A stretch of DNA of 64,000 bases, from assembly GCA_903845115.1 (NCBI GenBank), contig CAIMWE010000094.1:18593-82592 (forward strand), read 5' to 3'. The notes under the pieces were generated by a model. The model did not search any database. It was not told the DNA's origin and saw only the letters and a program-made list of their open reading frames with translations. How positions within the stretch are numbered: the stretch's first letter is position 1; the number at the start of each line of letters is the position of its first letter. This document shows, piece after piece, positions 17,267 to 26,422 of this stretch. Position numbers and translations under genes: made by a program. The DNA comes from an uncultured Acidobacteriota bacterium (GTDB lineage Bacteria; Acidobacteriota; Thermoanaerobaculia; UBA5066).

Positions 17267-19480
17267 CTACTCCGAGGAAGGCGTCCGCGTCCCGATGCCA
17301 GACGCACCCGTCCGCTTCGGCCCGGGTGTCCTGCCCGCTGCCCTCGGCGTCGCGGGGGCTTCCTCGACCGCCTTCGGAGCCCCGGCGGCCTTCGGGGCCG
17401 CCCCGCGCGGCGACGCCAGAGGCTTGCGAGCTTTCCCGCCGGCGGTCCCCTTCCAGGTGAGGCGGGCCTTGCGCGCTCGCGCCACCACCCTGGCGATGTC
17501 ACGGTCGGTGTACACGCCGTTCACCCCGGAGATGGCCGAGAGCTTCATGCCGTGCTTCAAGCCGAGCTTGTAGATCTCCTTGACCTTCTCCCACTCCGTG
17601 TCGCGGCCGACGGTGAACACCTCGAACCGGCCCTCGAGCGCGAGCACGATGGTCTCCGCGAGGCACGCGTAGACCACGTTCGGCGGAAGGCCGATGTTCT
17701 TGAGGCCCTTGACCTGCGACGGCAGCTCGATCTCGCCCGACTCGAGGACGAGCACGTCGGGCCGTTTGACGACTTCGGACTCCGGGAGGTCCAGCGGCCG
17801 CGCCACGTCGGTGATCACGCAGCCGGGCTTCACCTTCATGATGTCCAGGACCTTCTTGCCCGCTCCCGAAGTCGAGGTGACGATCATGTCCATCTCGCCC
17901 AGCAGGTCGTCGTAGTCGTCCGAGGTGAAGACCTTGGCATCCGGGGTGTCCTTGAGGATCGACTGCTTCAGCGGCTCGAGCTTCTCGACGCTCCGGCCGG
18001 CGAGGTACACCTCGTCGAAGGCCATGGCCAGGAGCCGCGCGCTCACCGAGCCGATCGAGCCGGTCGCGCCGATCACCATGGTCTTTGCCGCGATCCTGCC
18101 GGTCTTCTTGTTGGCGTGGACGAGGCCCATCCGCCGCATCGCGTCGGCGGCTGCCCACAGCGCGCCCGACGCCGAGTAGCTGTTGCCGGTCGTGATCGGG
18201 ATCTTCGCCCGGCGCGCCACCGTGATGCCGGCGTCGCCCACGACCTTGGTGAAGGCGCCCAAGCCCATGATCTGGGCTCCCATCTTCTCGGCCATCTCCG
18301 CCGCGTCGAGCAGCCGGCGGTACGTGAACTCCGGGCTGTGGGAGAGCATCTCCTTCGGCGTGCCGCCGACGGAGATCAGCCATCCCTCGGCCTCGGCGCC
18401 GGCGGGGGAGACGATGTTCTCCAGCTTGCAGTACACCATCGGGGGCAGGTGGGCCGCGAGCGACTCGATGCCGTCCATCAGGAACTTCGGCGTTGCCGCC
18501 GGGATCGGCAGGCCTTTCCTGATGAACTCCTGGCTCAGCGGGTGGATGACGAACGCGAAGCGGCGGATGTTCCGGAACTTGCCCGTGGGGTGCAGGAGCC
18601 GCGGCTGGATGTCGAGCTCGTGGATGATCTCCTCGAAATCGTCGTCGGACAGCTCGTTGGCCGGCTTCCCCACCGCGGCCAGGATCATCGCCTCGATCGT
18701 GCTGATGCCAACCACCTGCTCGAAGAGCTTCGGAGAGACGTCCACCACCAGGTTGACCTTCTGCTCCCTGAAGAACTTCAGCCGCTCGTCGCCGACGGCG
18801 GAGGTGACGAGGGTCTTGCCCGCCAGGTTCTTGCCGTCGGCCACGGCCTTTATCTCCGCGAAGGTGCCGACGATCACGTGCGCTTTCGCGGCGGCCATCG
18901 CGACGCGCCTGTTCTTCAGGCCGATCAGGGCCGACTCGAGGAGGTCGGCGCGCCAGCCGCCGAGGACCAGGTCCGTGCCTTTCGCGAAGAGCTCGAGCTC
19001 CTGCAACGAGGAGAGCAGCACGGGCGCGCCGGTCTGGTAAACCGAGTCCGCGAAGGAGAGGTTCCGGGTGTAGTACGACATCGCCTCGGCCATGTCGTAG
19101 TTCCGGATCCCCGAGATGAAGAGGACGAGGTTGTTGTTGAAGTAGTTGCCGAGCTCCTTGTGCACGTGGCGCACGGCCCGCACCTGCAGCAGACGCCGGA
19201 GCGTCCCGCCGGTCGTCACGGGCACGCGCGTCACCACCTGCGTCAGACGCAAGGTCTCCCCGTGGGTGATCGTCCGCGTACCGACGTTGTAGTGGTCGCT
19301 GATCTCGCCGAGCGCCATGGCGTCGGCCTTGCCCTGCTCGCGGCGCATCAGCTCCCACGCCTTGCCGGTGTCCATGTCGGCGCCGAGACGCCGGACCGAG
19401 AACTCCTGGCCGAGGAACGTCGCCTTGAACTCGAAATCTTGATCGGAAGACCCGAGGGTCACCGTTACGACCTTTTTCAT
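17267..19480 (-). CDS. Two-domain protein with acyl-ACP-reductase-like C-terminal half (paralogue 1)
   Basis: 737 residues. From about residue 350, the chain resembles cyanobacterial long-chain acyl-ACP reductase (AAR) as I recall it. It shows GAQIMGLGAFTKVVGDAG, a TTGNSYSASGALWA segment, dinucleotide-binding VIGATGSIGS, YACLAETIVLALEG aligning with the AAR active-site Cys region (FACFAEAMLLEFEG), and VGRDTEWEKVKEIYKLGLKH. About 330 N-terminal residues form an additional domain I do not recognise. The last 65 residues are a basic Ala/Pro/Lys tail. It lies directly upstream of WS/DGAT and downstream of PEP carboxykinase. Acyl-thioester reduction to aldehyde is the likeliest activity but unproven. 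Start ATG at MKKVVTVTLG; an ATG six codons upstream is possible. Confidence 0.75.
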   Translation of the reverse strand: MKKVVTVTLGSSDQDFEFKATFLGQEFSVRRLGADMDTGKAWELMRREQGKADAMALGEISDHYNVGTRTITHGETLRLTQVVTRVPVTTGGTLRRLLQVRAVRHVHKELGNYFNNNLVLFISGIRNYDMAEAMSYYTRNLSFADSVYQTGAPVLLSSLQELELFAKGTDLVLGGWRADLLESALIGLKNRRVAMAAAKAHVIVGTFAEIKAVADGKNLAGKTLVTSAVGDERLKFFREQKVNLVVDVSPKLFEQVVGISTIEAMILAAVGKPANELSDDDFEEIIHELDIQPRLLHPTGKFRNIRRFAFVIHPLSQEFIRKGLPIPAATPKFLMDGIESLAAHLPPMVYCKLENIVSPAGAEAEGWLISVGGTPKEMLSHSPEFTYRRLLDAAEMAEKMGAQIMGLGAFTKVVGDAGITVARRAKIPITTGNSYSASGALWAAADAMRRMGLVHANKKTGRIAAKTMVIGATGSIGSVSARLLAMAFDEVYLAGRSVEKLEPLKQSILKDTPDAKVFTSDDYDDLLGEMDMIVTSTSGAGKKVLDIMKVKPGCVITDVARPLDLPESEVVKRPDVLVLESGEIELPSQVKGLKNIGLPPNVVYACLAETIVLALEGRFEVFTVGRDTEWEKVKEIYKLGLKHGMKLSAISGVNGVYTDRDIARVVARARKARLTWKGTAGGKARKPLASPRGAAPKAAGAPKAVEEAPATPRAAGRTPGPKRTGASGIGTRTPSSE

Positions 19481-19539
19481 CGCTCGGAGAATAGGCATTT
19501 CGACCCCGGCGGACAAGGCCGGGCGATTCCTGGCAGGTC

Positions 19540-21378
19540 TCAGGCCTCCGGGTGGCGCTGCCTTTCGCGCTCCATCTGGGCGATGAGGAACTGCCGCAGG
19601 AGGACGATCTCCTTCGGCATCGTCGCGGCGTGCTTCGTGAAGAACGCCTCCTGGTCCTCCAGCTCGCGCTGCCACGCCGGCAGGTCGATGCGCTGCGCCT
19701 CGTCCACGTCCTCGAGGGTCACGCCAGACCCCTCGAGGTCGAAGTCGCTCTGTCTCGGCACCCAGCCCAGGCACGTCTCCCGGGCCCCGGCGCGGCCGTG
19801 CGCGCGGTCGACGATCCACTTCAGGACGCGCATGTTGTCGCAGTAGCCCGGCCACAAGTAGCGGCCGTCGGCCCCCTTCCGGAACCAGTTCACCTGGAAG
19901 ATCTTCGGGGGCGACGCGATGCAGTGCGCCATGTCCAGCCAGTGGCCGAAGTAGAGCCCCATGTCGTACCCGCAGAAGGGCAGCATCGCCATCGGGTCGC
20001 GCCGCACGACGCCGACCTGGCCCGTCGCGGCCGCCGTCGTCTCGGAGCCGAGCGTCGCCCCGAGGAAGACGCCGTGCGTCCAGTGGAAGGCCTGGACGAC
20101 GAGCGGCACCGTGTCGCTGCGCCGCCCGCCGAAGACGATCGCCGAGATCGGGACGCCGCGCGGGTCGTTCGCCCTGGGAGACAGGTACGGGTTGTTCGTC
20201 ATGGGAGCCGTGAACCGGCTGTTCGGGTGCGCCGCCTTCTCCTTCGACGCGGGGGTCCAGGGCCTCCCCTGCCAGTCCACGAGCGTCTCCGGGACCGGGC
20301 CGTCCTTCCCCTCCCACCAGACGTCGCCGTCCGGCGTGAGCCCCACGTTCGTGTAGAGCGTGTCCCTGGCCATGGTGCGCATCGCCGTCGGGTTCGTGGC
20401 GAAGTTCGTCCCCGGCGCCACCCCGAAGTAGCCGTTCTCGGGGTTGATCGCCCAGAGGCGCCCGTCCGGACCGGGGCGCATCCAGCAGATGTCGTCGCCC
20501 ACCGTCCAGACGTGCCAGCCGCGGAAGTGCTCGGGCGGGATGAGCATCGCGAAGTTCGTCTTCCCGCAGGCGCTCGGAAAGGCGGCCGCCACGTACGTCG
20601 TCTCGCCGCGTGGGCTCTCGACGCCCATGATCATCATGTGCTCGGCCATCCACCCCTCCTGGCGGCCGAGCCACGAGCCGATGCGGAGCGCGAGACACTT
20701 CTTGCCGAGGAGCGCGTTGCCGCCGTACCCGCTGCCGACGGACCAGATCGTGTTGTCCTGCGGGAAGTGGCAGATGAACCGGCGCTCCGGGTCCAGGTCG
20801 AGCGTGCAGTGGAGGCCGCGGTTGAACCGGCTCGAGGCGCGGAGCATGCCGAGGGCCACATTGCCCATGCGGGTCATGATCCCCATGTTCAGGGCGACAT
20901 AGACGCTGTCGGTGATCTCCACGCCGATCTTCGCCAGGGGCGAGCCGGGCGGGCCCATCACGTACGGCACCACGTACATCGTCCGCCCCGCCATCGAGCC
21001 CTCGAGGAGCGCGCCCAGCTTCCGGTACGCCTCGTCCGGCGCCATCCAGTTGTTGTTCGGGCCAGCCTCGTCCCTCGTGGTCGTGCAGACGAATGTGCAC
21101 TTCTCGACGCGCGCCACGTCGTTCGGGTGCGAGCGGTGGAGGTAGCAGCCAGGGAGCTTCTCCTGATTCAGCTTGATCAGGACGCCCTTCGTGACGGCGT
21201 ACTCCGTGAGGCGGGCCCTCTCCTCCTCGGTGCCGTCGCACCAGACGACGCGGTCCGGCCTCGTGAGCCGGGCGCACTCGTCGACCCAGGCGAGGAGGTC
21301 GGGGTTCGGCGTCAGGGGAGTGTCGAGGGAGGGCGTGGTCCGGGGCGTCGTCCGGGGAGCGGTCAGGGTCGAGCTCAT
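19540..21378 (-). CDS. pckG: Phosphoenolpyruvate carboxykinase, GTP-type
   Basis: 612 residues, the usual length. It catalyses GTP-dependent decarboxylation of oxaloacetate to PEP in gluconeogenesis. Seen: the kinase P-loop FPSACGKTNFAML with the GTP-class active-site Cys, substrate and metal site segments TYVAAAFPSACGK and WTVGDDICWM, NPENGYFGVAPGTN, and FGGRRSDTVPLV. AGGAGG lies upstream of the ATG. Sixty bases separate it from the downstream reductase-like gene on the same strand. Confidence 0.96.
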   Translation of the reverse strand: MSSTLTAPRTTPRTTPSLDTPLTPNPDLLAWVDECARLTRPDRVVWCDGTEEERARLTEYAVTKGVLIKLNQEKLPGCYLHRSHPNDVARVEKCTFVCTTTRDEAGPNNNWMAPDEAYRKLGALLEGSMAGRTMYVVPYVMGPPGSPLAKIGVEITDSVYVALNMGIMTRMGNVALGMLRASSRFNRGLHCTLDLDPERRFICHFPQDNTIWSVGSGYGGNALLGKKCLALRIGSWLGRQEGWMAEHMMIMGVESPRGETTYVAAAFPSACGKTNFAMLIPPEHFRGWHVWTVGDDICWMRPGPDGRLWAINPENGYFGVAPGTNFATNPTAMRTMARDTLYTNVGLTPDGDVWWEGKDGPVPETLVDWQGRPWTPASKEKAAHPNSRFTAPMTNNPYLSPRANDPRGVPISAIVFGGRRSDTVPLVVQAFHWTHGVFLGATLGSETTAAATGQVGVVRRDPMAMLPFCGYDMGLYFGHWLDMAHCIASPPKIFQVNWFRKGADGRYLWPGYCDNMRVLKWIVDRAHGRAGARETCLGWVPRQSDFDLEGSGVTLEDVDEAQRIDLPAWQRELEDQEAFFTKHAATMPKEIVLLRQFLIAQMERERQRHPEA

Positions 21379-21627
21379 GAGAGTCCCTCCTGCACACCGC
21401 GTCGCCGCGATGCGCCGAAAATCAACTCATGCGGGTTGAAGCCAGTTCCACGGAAACCATCTTACGCTTCCGGGGGGCCCGCGGCAGTCCGCGGATCTCG
21501 ACCTGCGGACTCTCGTCGAAGCGGCGGACTGCCTTCGCATAACGCGATACCATCCCCGCGGACGGCGGGGGCCTCCTGGCGACGGGACGAGTCGACGCGC
21601 CCTACCGCCCGAGGAAGGGTCTGACAG

Positions 21628-23745
21628 ATGAAGACAGCCGTCGGTATCAGCCTGGGTGCGGGCAGGCACAACTTCGAGTTCGAAACCGACTTCCTGGGGG
21701 AACGCCTCAAGGTATGGCGCCTGGGCACGGATGGCAGCACGACGAAGGCCGTCAAGCTCCTGAAGGCCTGGAACCAGAACGCCGACGCGATCGGCCTCGG
21801 CGCCGTCAAGGACAGCTACCGGCCCGCCTCGCGGCGCGTCATCGAGGAGGACGTCGCACGGATGACGAGGGTCGTCACGCGCATCCCCGTCACCACGGGG
21901 GAGCGCCTCGTCGACATCCTGCAGGAATGGGCCGTGCGCCACGTGCAGAACACGCTGGGGTCCTACTTCAGCAACGCCAACGTCCTGTTCTTCTCGGGAA
22001 CCTCGAACCTCAAGCTCGCGCAGACGATGCACGAGTACACGCAGAACGTGGCCTTCGCCGACCCGCTGCTCCGCCTCGGCGTCCCCAAGCTGCTGACCTC
22101 GCTGGAGGCGCTCCAGCTCTACGCCGGCGGCGCCCACCGCGTTCTCGAGTGGGCCCTGCCCGGGCTGACGTCGTCGGAGACGGTGAAGGACCTGAACCGC
22201 TACATGCTGCGCAAGGCGATCCACGAGGCCACGGTCGTCGTGGCCCCTGTGCACGAGCTCGACGACTTCGAGCCGGAGGACCTGGCCGGCAAGACCATCG
22301 TCACCTCCACCGTCAACGACGAGCGCATGGAGATGTTCAAGGAGAAGGGCGTCGCCATGGTGGTCGACGGCTCGCCGTTCCTGTTCGGGCACGTCCTCGC
22401 CCCCAGCCTCCTGGATGCCATGATCATCGCCGCGACGGGGCGAAATCCCGCGGAGCTCCTCGAGGACGACTACCTGGAAATCATCACCGAGGTGCAGGCA
22501 GAGCCGCGGATCCTCTATCCGGGCGGCTTCAAGCGCGTCAACCGCTTCGCCTTCGTCATCCACCCGCTCTCGCAGGAGTACTTCAAGAAGGTCAAGCCGA
22601 TCGAGATGCTCTCCTACGTGTCGCCCCCGATCTTCATGGACACGCTGGAGAAGGCGATGGCCTACATGCCGCCCTTCGTCTATTCGAAGGTGACCGGCAT
22701 CAAGTCGCCCACGGGCGTCGAGGCCGAGGGCTGGCTCATCTCGGTGGGAGGCACGCCCAAGGAGATCATGAGCCACGACCCGGAGTTCACCTACCGCCGC
22801 CTGCTGGAGGCCGCCAGCATCGCCAAGCAGCTGGGCGCGCAGATCATGGGCCTGGGCGCCTTCACCAAGGTCGTGGGCGACGCGGGCGCCACGGTCGCCA
22901 AGCGCGCTCCGCTGCCGATCACGACGGGCAACAGCTACAGCGCCTCCGGCGCCCTCTGGGCGGCTCACGACGCGCTCCTCCGCCTGCGGCTGGTTCCAAA
23001 GCCCGCACCCGGCGAGAAGATGGCGATGAAGGCGATGGTCGTGGGAGCCACCGGAGCCATCGGCTCGGTTTGCGCCCGCCTGCTGGCCATGGTCGCCGAG
23101 GAAGTCACGATGGTCTCCCCCGAGACCGCCAAGCTGCTCTCGCTCAAGCAATCGATCCTCCGGGACACTCCCGACGCCAGGCTCTTCCTCGCGTCGCGCG
23201 CCGACAAGGACATCGCCGGGATGGACATGATCGTCACCGCGACCTCGGGCGCCGGCAAGAAGATCCTCGACATCATGAAGGTGAAGCCCGGATGCGTGAT
23301 CACCGACGTGGCGCGTCCGCTCGACCTGCCGCCCAGCGAGGTCGCCAAGCGCCCGGACGTCCTGGTGATCGAGTCGGGCGAGATCCTGCTCCCCGGCCAG
23401 GTGCGGATGAAGAACATCGGCCTGCCGGAGAACGTCGCCTACGCCTGCCTCGCCGAGACGATCGTCCTCGCGCTGGAGGGGAAGTTCGAGAGCTTCACGG
23501 TCGGCCGCAACATCGAGTGGGAGAAGGTCCGGGAGATCTACCGCCTGGGCGTCAAGCACGGGATGAAGCTCGCCGCCATCTCCGGGGTCAACGGCCCCTA
23601 CTCCGACGAGGACATCGAACGGGTCCGCGAGCTCGCGCTGGCCGCACGCGCCCGGGCTGCGGCACCCCTGGAGCCGGCGAAGGCCGCTCCCAGGGCGCGC
23701 AAGACCACGGCGCCGCGCCCGAGGGCCAGGAAGGCCTCTCGATAG
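21628..23745 (+). CDS. Two-domain protein with acyl-ACP-reductase-like C-terminal half (paralogue 2)
   Basis: 705 residues, same architecture as the gene at 17267-19480 and divergently placed around pckG. Shared blocks include AEGWLISVGGTPKE, GAQIMGLGAFTKVVGDAG, PITTGNSYSASGALWAA, VVGATGAIGS and the putative catalytic Cys in YACLAETIVLALEG. The N-terminal domain (1-330) is conserved between the two but otherwise unrecognised. The tail is again Lys/Arg/Pro-rich (about 30 residues). Two copies may differ in chain-length preference or form a heteromer. It has its own promoter region in the 250-base gap with pckG. Confidence 0.75.
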   Translation: MKTAVGISLGAGRHNFEFETDFLGERLKVWRLGTDGSTTKAVKLLKAWNQNADAIGLGAVKDSYRPASRRVIEEDVARMTRVVTRIPVTTGERLVDILQEWAVRHVQNTLGSYFSNANVLFFSGTSNLKLAQTMHEYTQNVAFADPLLRLGVPKLLTSLEALQLYAGGAHRVLEWALPGLTSSETVKDLNRYMLRKAIHEATVVVAPVHELDDFEPEDLAGKTIVTSTVNDERMEMFKEKGVAMVVDGSPFLFGHVLAPSLLDAMIIAATGRNPAELLEDDYLEIITEVQAEPRILYPGGFKRVNRFAFVIHPLSQEYFKKVKPIEMLSYVSPPIFMDTLEKAMAYMPPFVYSKVTGIKSPTGVEAEGWLISVGGTPKEIMSHDPEFTYRRLLEAASIAKQLGAQIMGLGAFTKVVGDAGATVAKRAPLPITTGNSYSASGALWAAHDALLRLRLVPKPAPGEKMAMKAMVVGATGAIGSVCARLLAMVAEEVTMVSPETAKLLSLKQSILRDTPDARLFLASRADKDIAGMDMIVTATSGAGKKILDIMKVKPGCVITDVARPLDLPPSEVAKRPDVLVIESGEILLPGQVRMKNIGLPENVAYACLAETIVLALEGKFESFTVGRNIEWEKVREIYRLGVKHGMKLAAISGVNGPYSDEDIERVRELALAARARAAAPLEPAKAAPRARKTTAPRPRARKASR

Positions 23746-23756
23746 GGCCGGGCGCT

Positions 23757-24581
23757 TCAGTAGCGCCGGATCGTCTTCGTGTTCTTCCCGGTGGCCGTCC
23801 AGCCCGGGCAGTTCCAGCTCAGTCCCTCGGAGACCACGGCGTAACCGTTCGGCACTGGTGAGTTCGCGCAGATCACCTCGGTTTCACCCGGCCGCTTGAC
23901 GGTGTAGACGTTGTAGTCGGTGGCGGACCAGTTCGGGCACTTCATGTCCCGGCTGGCGGTCAGGATGACCAGCCCTCTCGGGACCCGCTGGTCGGCGCAC
24001 ACCGTGAAGGGCGCCGACGGCTCCGGATCGGGGGGCTCGGGGGTGTAGGCCCAGCGTGACCGCGTCAGGTGGAAGACCTCGAACCGGGCGACCGAGACCT
24101 CGCGACCGCCCCACCCGAAGTTGCACACGCCGGAGACCACCTTCCCCGGGTTCAGCTCCCCCCGGTACTCGCCCCGGCAGAGGACGAGAGGGCGGCCCTT
24201 CTCGAATCCCGCCTCGAAGGCCCCGTCGCCCCGGCCCTCCGGCGGGCCCCACCATCCGTTGCGGGCCCCGGTCAGCACCTCGTAGCGGGACAGGACGACC
24301 TCCTTGCCCCCGTAGCCGATGCTGCACTTGCCGCCGAGCACCTTCCCCGGGTGGACGCCGCCCTCGTACCCTGCCCGGCAAACCCAGTAGGGCGTCCGGC
24401 TCGACTCGCCCGCTCCCCTCACCGCGTCGCGCGGGACGGCCTCGTCCTCGGTGGCCGCGACCCACGCGTAGGCGCGGCCCGACGAAGAGTCTCCGGGCTC
24501 CTGGGACGCTCCAACCCGGGGGGCCAAGGCGATGGCGAAGGCGAGCACAAGCCGCGTCGCACGAAAGATGGTCGGTGTCAT
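23757..24581 (-). CDS. Exported DM9-repeat protein
   Basis: 274 residues, with a signal peptide (MTPTIFRATRLVLAFAIALA, cleaved near ASQ). Two DM9/DUF3421 repeats are clear: YEGGVHPGKVLGGKCSIGYG and YRGELNPGKVVSGVCNFGWG, each opening with a Cys pair. The C-terminal 80 residues hold a second internal duplication, with CPNWSATDYNVYTVK and CPGWTATGKNTKTIR. DM9 domains bind mannose-type sugars in animals; a glycan-binding role here is only analogy. AGGAGGAG precedes the chosen ATG; longer frames upstream have no ribosome site. Confidence 0.8.
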   Translation of the reverse strand: MTPTIFRATRLVLAFAIALAPRVGASQEPGDSSSGRAYAWVAATEDEAVPRDAVRGAGESSRTPYWVCRAGYEGGVHPGKVLGGKCSIGYGGKEVVLSRYEVLTGARNGWWGPPEGRGDGAFEAGFEKGRPLVLCRGEYRGELNPGKVVSGVCNFGWGGREVSVARFEVFHLTRSRWAYTPEPPDPEPSAPFTVCADQRVPRGLVILTASRDMKCPNWSATDYNVYTVKRPGETEVICANSPVPNGYAVVSEGLSWNCPGWTATGKNTKTIRRY

Positions 24582-25091
24582 CGGCACTCCTCCTGGCCGC
24601 ACGGCGAGAAGAGACCCCGCTCGGCGCCTCCTCGTCCGCACGAACTCGTCACGGCGGTCAACCCCTTGGCCCAGGATGGGCCGCTCGAGAATCCGAATGA
24701 GATCGAGCCCTCTCCGATCCCCGAGACCTCTATTCCATGGAATCCATGGAGCGACAAGGAGGAGGGGTGTGACAGCGCCCTCGACGATGCCGGGAACGTC
24801 CATTCGCTCAATGGTCCCTCTCACCGGCGGTTCCAAGCAAGAGCCATTTCCCCAAGATCCGATCTGACGCCCTGTCTTCAGGACGTTCATGTGCGAGCCG
24901 AGGCCCGTCCCGACAGCTCAGAGGAGTGGGGGCCATCAGACTCTGCAGGCGAACGCCGCACCGAACGGAGGCGGCCGGCGGCGTCAGCGCATCCCGGATC
25001 GCGGCCGCCCCGGCAGGAGGGGAAGTTTGACATCGCGCGGCACCGCCGATATACAAGCCGAGCATCGCAGCGCGAGGAGGCGAGCCGAACG
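24582..25091. other. 510-base intergenic region without a gene
   Basis: Divergent spacer between the DM9 and radical SAM genes. It contains a TTCCATGGAA palindrome at 24733-24742, repeated in part just after (TCCATGGA). I see no convincing coding sequence or RNA; open frames across it lack ribosome sites and family motifs. Confidence 0.6.
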
Positions 25092-26330
25092 ATGAGCATG
25101 GTTGCAACCCCCATCTCGAACCGGAGCCTGTACAGGCTCCCCTGGTCTCTGCCGGACAACGGCATCTCGTGGCTCGAGCCGACTGCCGCCTGCAACCTCG
25201 CGTGCGACGGCTGCTACCGCCCGAACGAGCGCGAATCGCACAAGTCCATGGAAGAGATCGGCAGGGAGCTGGACGTCTTCCAGCGCCTGCGGAAGAGCGA
25301 CTGCATCTCCATCGCCGGGGGCGACCCGCTCATGTACCCGGACATCGTCCCCCTGGTCCGGGAGATCCGCCGCCGGGGCCTCAAGCCGATCGTCAACACG
25401 AACGGCCGCAACCTGACCCCCGAGCTCCTGCACGAGCTGAAGGTCGCCGGTGTCTTCGGCTTCACCCTCCACGTGGACTCGAGGCAGGGGAGGCCCGGGG
25501 AGTGGAAGGACAAGGGCGAGCTCGAGCTGAACGCGCTCCGTCTGCAGTACGCCGAGATGATCGCCGCCGAGGGAGGGATCGCCTGCTCGTTCAACGCCAC
25601 GGTCTACGAGGACACGCTCCAGTACGTGCCCGACCTCGTCGCCTGGGCGCACGAGCACATCGACATCGTGAACACGATGGTCTTCATCGCCTTCCGGCAC
25701 ATCGTCCCGCAGATGCCGTTCGACTGGTACGCGGGGGCGAAGCAGGTGGAGTGGCAGCAGATCGGCTACCACAGCGAGGCCGAGAGGAAGGTGGACATCC
25801 GTTCGACCGACGTCCTGGACGTCGTCCGGAAGAGGTTCCCGGAGTTCACCCCCGCGGCGTTCCTCAACGGGACGGAGCAGGCGGACTCCTACAAGTGGCT
25901 GCTCACCGTAAGGGTCGGCTCGAAGGACCGGATCTACGGGTACCTGGGGCCGAAGTTCGTCGAGACCACCATGGCGTTCTACCACCTGGCGAAGGACCGC
26001 TACCTTTCCTACGTCTCCCCTTCGATGTCGCGGCTCGGCAAGTCGATCGCCCTCTTCGCCCCCATCGACCGGGCGTGCCGCAAAGCGCTCGGCAGCTACC
26101 TCAAGGCCGTGGCGCTGAACCCGCTCAGGCTCTTCGAGCGGGTCAGCATCCAGTCCGTGATGTTCATCCAGCCAGTCGACTTCCACCCCGACGGCCGCCA
26201 GAGCATGTGCGACTCCTGTCCCGACATCACGGTCCACGACGGCGAGCTCGTCTGGTCGTGCCGGATGGAGGAGCTGAAGGCGTACGGGACCTTCCTGCGG
26301 ACGGTGCCGGCGAAGGACCACCCCAACTGA
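25092..26330 (+). CDS. Radical SAM protein of unknown substrate
   Basis: 412 residues. The radical SAM cluster motif CNLACDGC (CxxxCxxC) is near residue 33, followed by ISIAGGDPLMYPDIVPLV (the GGDPL SAM-binding turn) and KPIVNTNGRNL. The C-terminal part has CDSCPDITVHDGELVWSC, extra Cys that may bind an auxiliary cluster or metal but do not match a full SPASM domain. The middle region (about 190-380) is long and includes an aromatic, partly hydrophobic segment, suggesting a large or lipid-like substrate; this is weak inference. No precursor peptide or obvious partner lies beside it. GGAGG lies about ten bases before the ATG. Confidence 0.85.
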   Translation: MSMVATPISNRSLYRLPWSLPDNGISWLEPTAACNLACDGCYRPNERESHKSMEEIGRELDVFQRLRKSDCISIAGGDPLMYPDIVPLVREIRRRGLKPIVNTNGRNLTPELLHELKVAGVFGFTLHVDSRQGRPGEWKDKGELELNALRLQYAEMIAAEGGIACSFNATVYEDTLQYVPDLVAWAHEHIDIVNTMVFIAFRHIVPQMPFDWYAGAKQVEWQQIGYHSEAERKVDIRSTDVLDVVRKRFPEFTPAAFLNGTEQADSYKWLLTVRVGSKDRIYGYLGPKFVETTMAFYHLAKDRYLSYVSPSMSRLGKSIALFAPIDRACRKALGSYLKAVALNPLRLFERVSIQSVMFIQPVDFHPDGRQSMCDSCPDITVHDGELVWSCRMEELKAYGTFLRTVPAKDHPN

Positions 26331-26422
26331 GGGGCGACGCGCTCCGCTACGAATGGCGGGCCGCCGGGGCCATCGCCTCGGGAAGGTCCCTCCCGAGCGT
26401 CAGGCACCGGGTATGCAGAGCC

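Noticed and set aside
17267..21397. A single 1376-residue protein spanning the AAR-like gene and pckG region
   Set aside because: The upstream part is an out-of-frame shadow of pckG; the family sequence begins at MKKVVTVTLG.
24069..25091. In-frame extension upstream of the radical SAM start
   Set aside because: It runs through the DM9 gene on the opposite strand; the ATG at 25092 has a ribosome site and the radical SAM motif follows at the normal distance.
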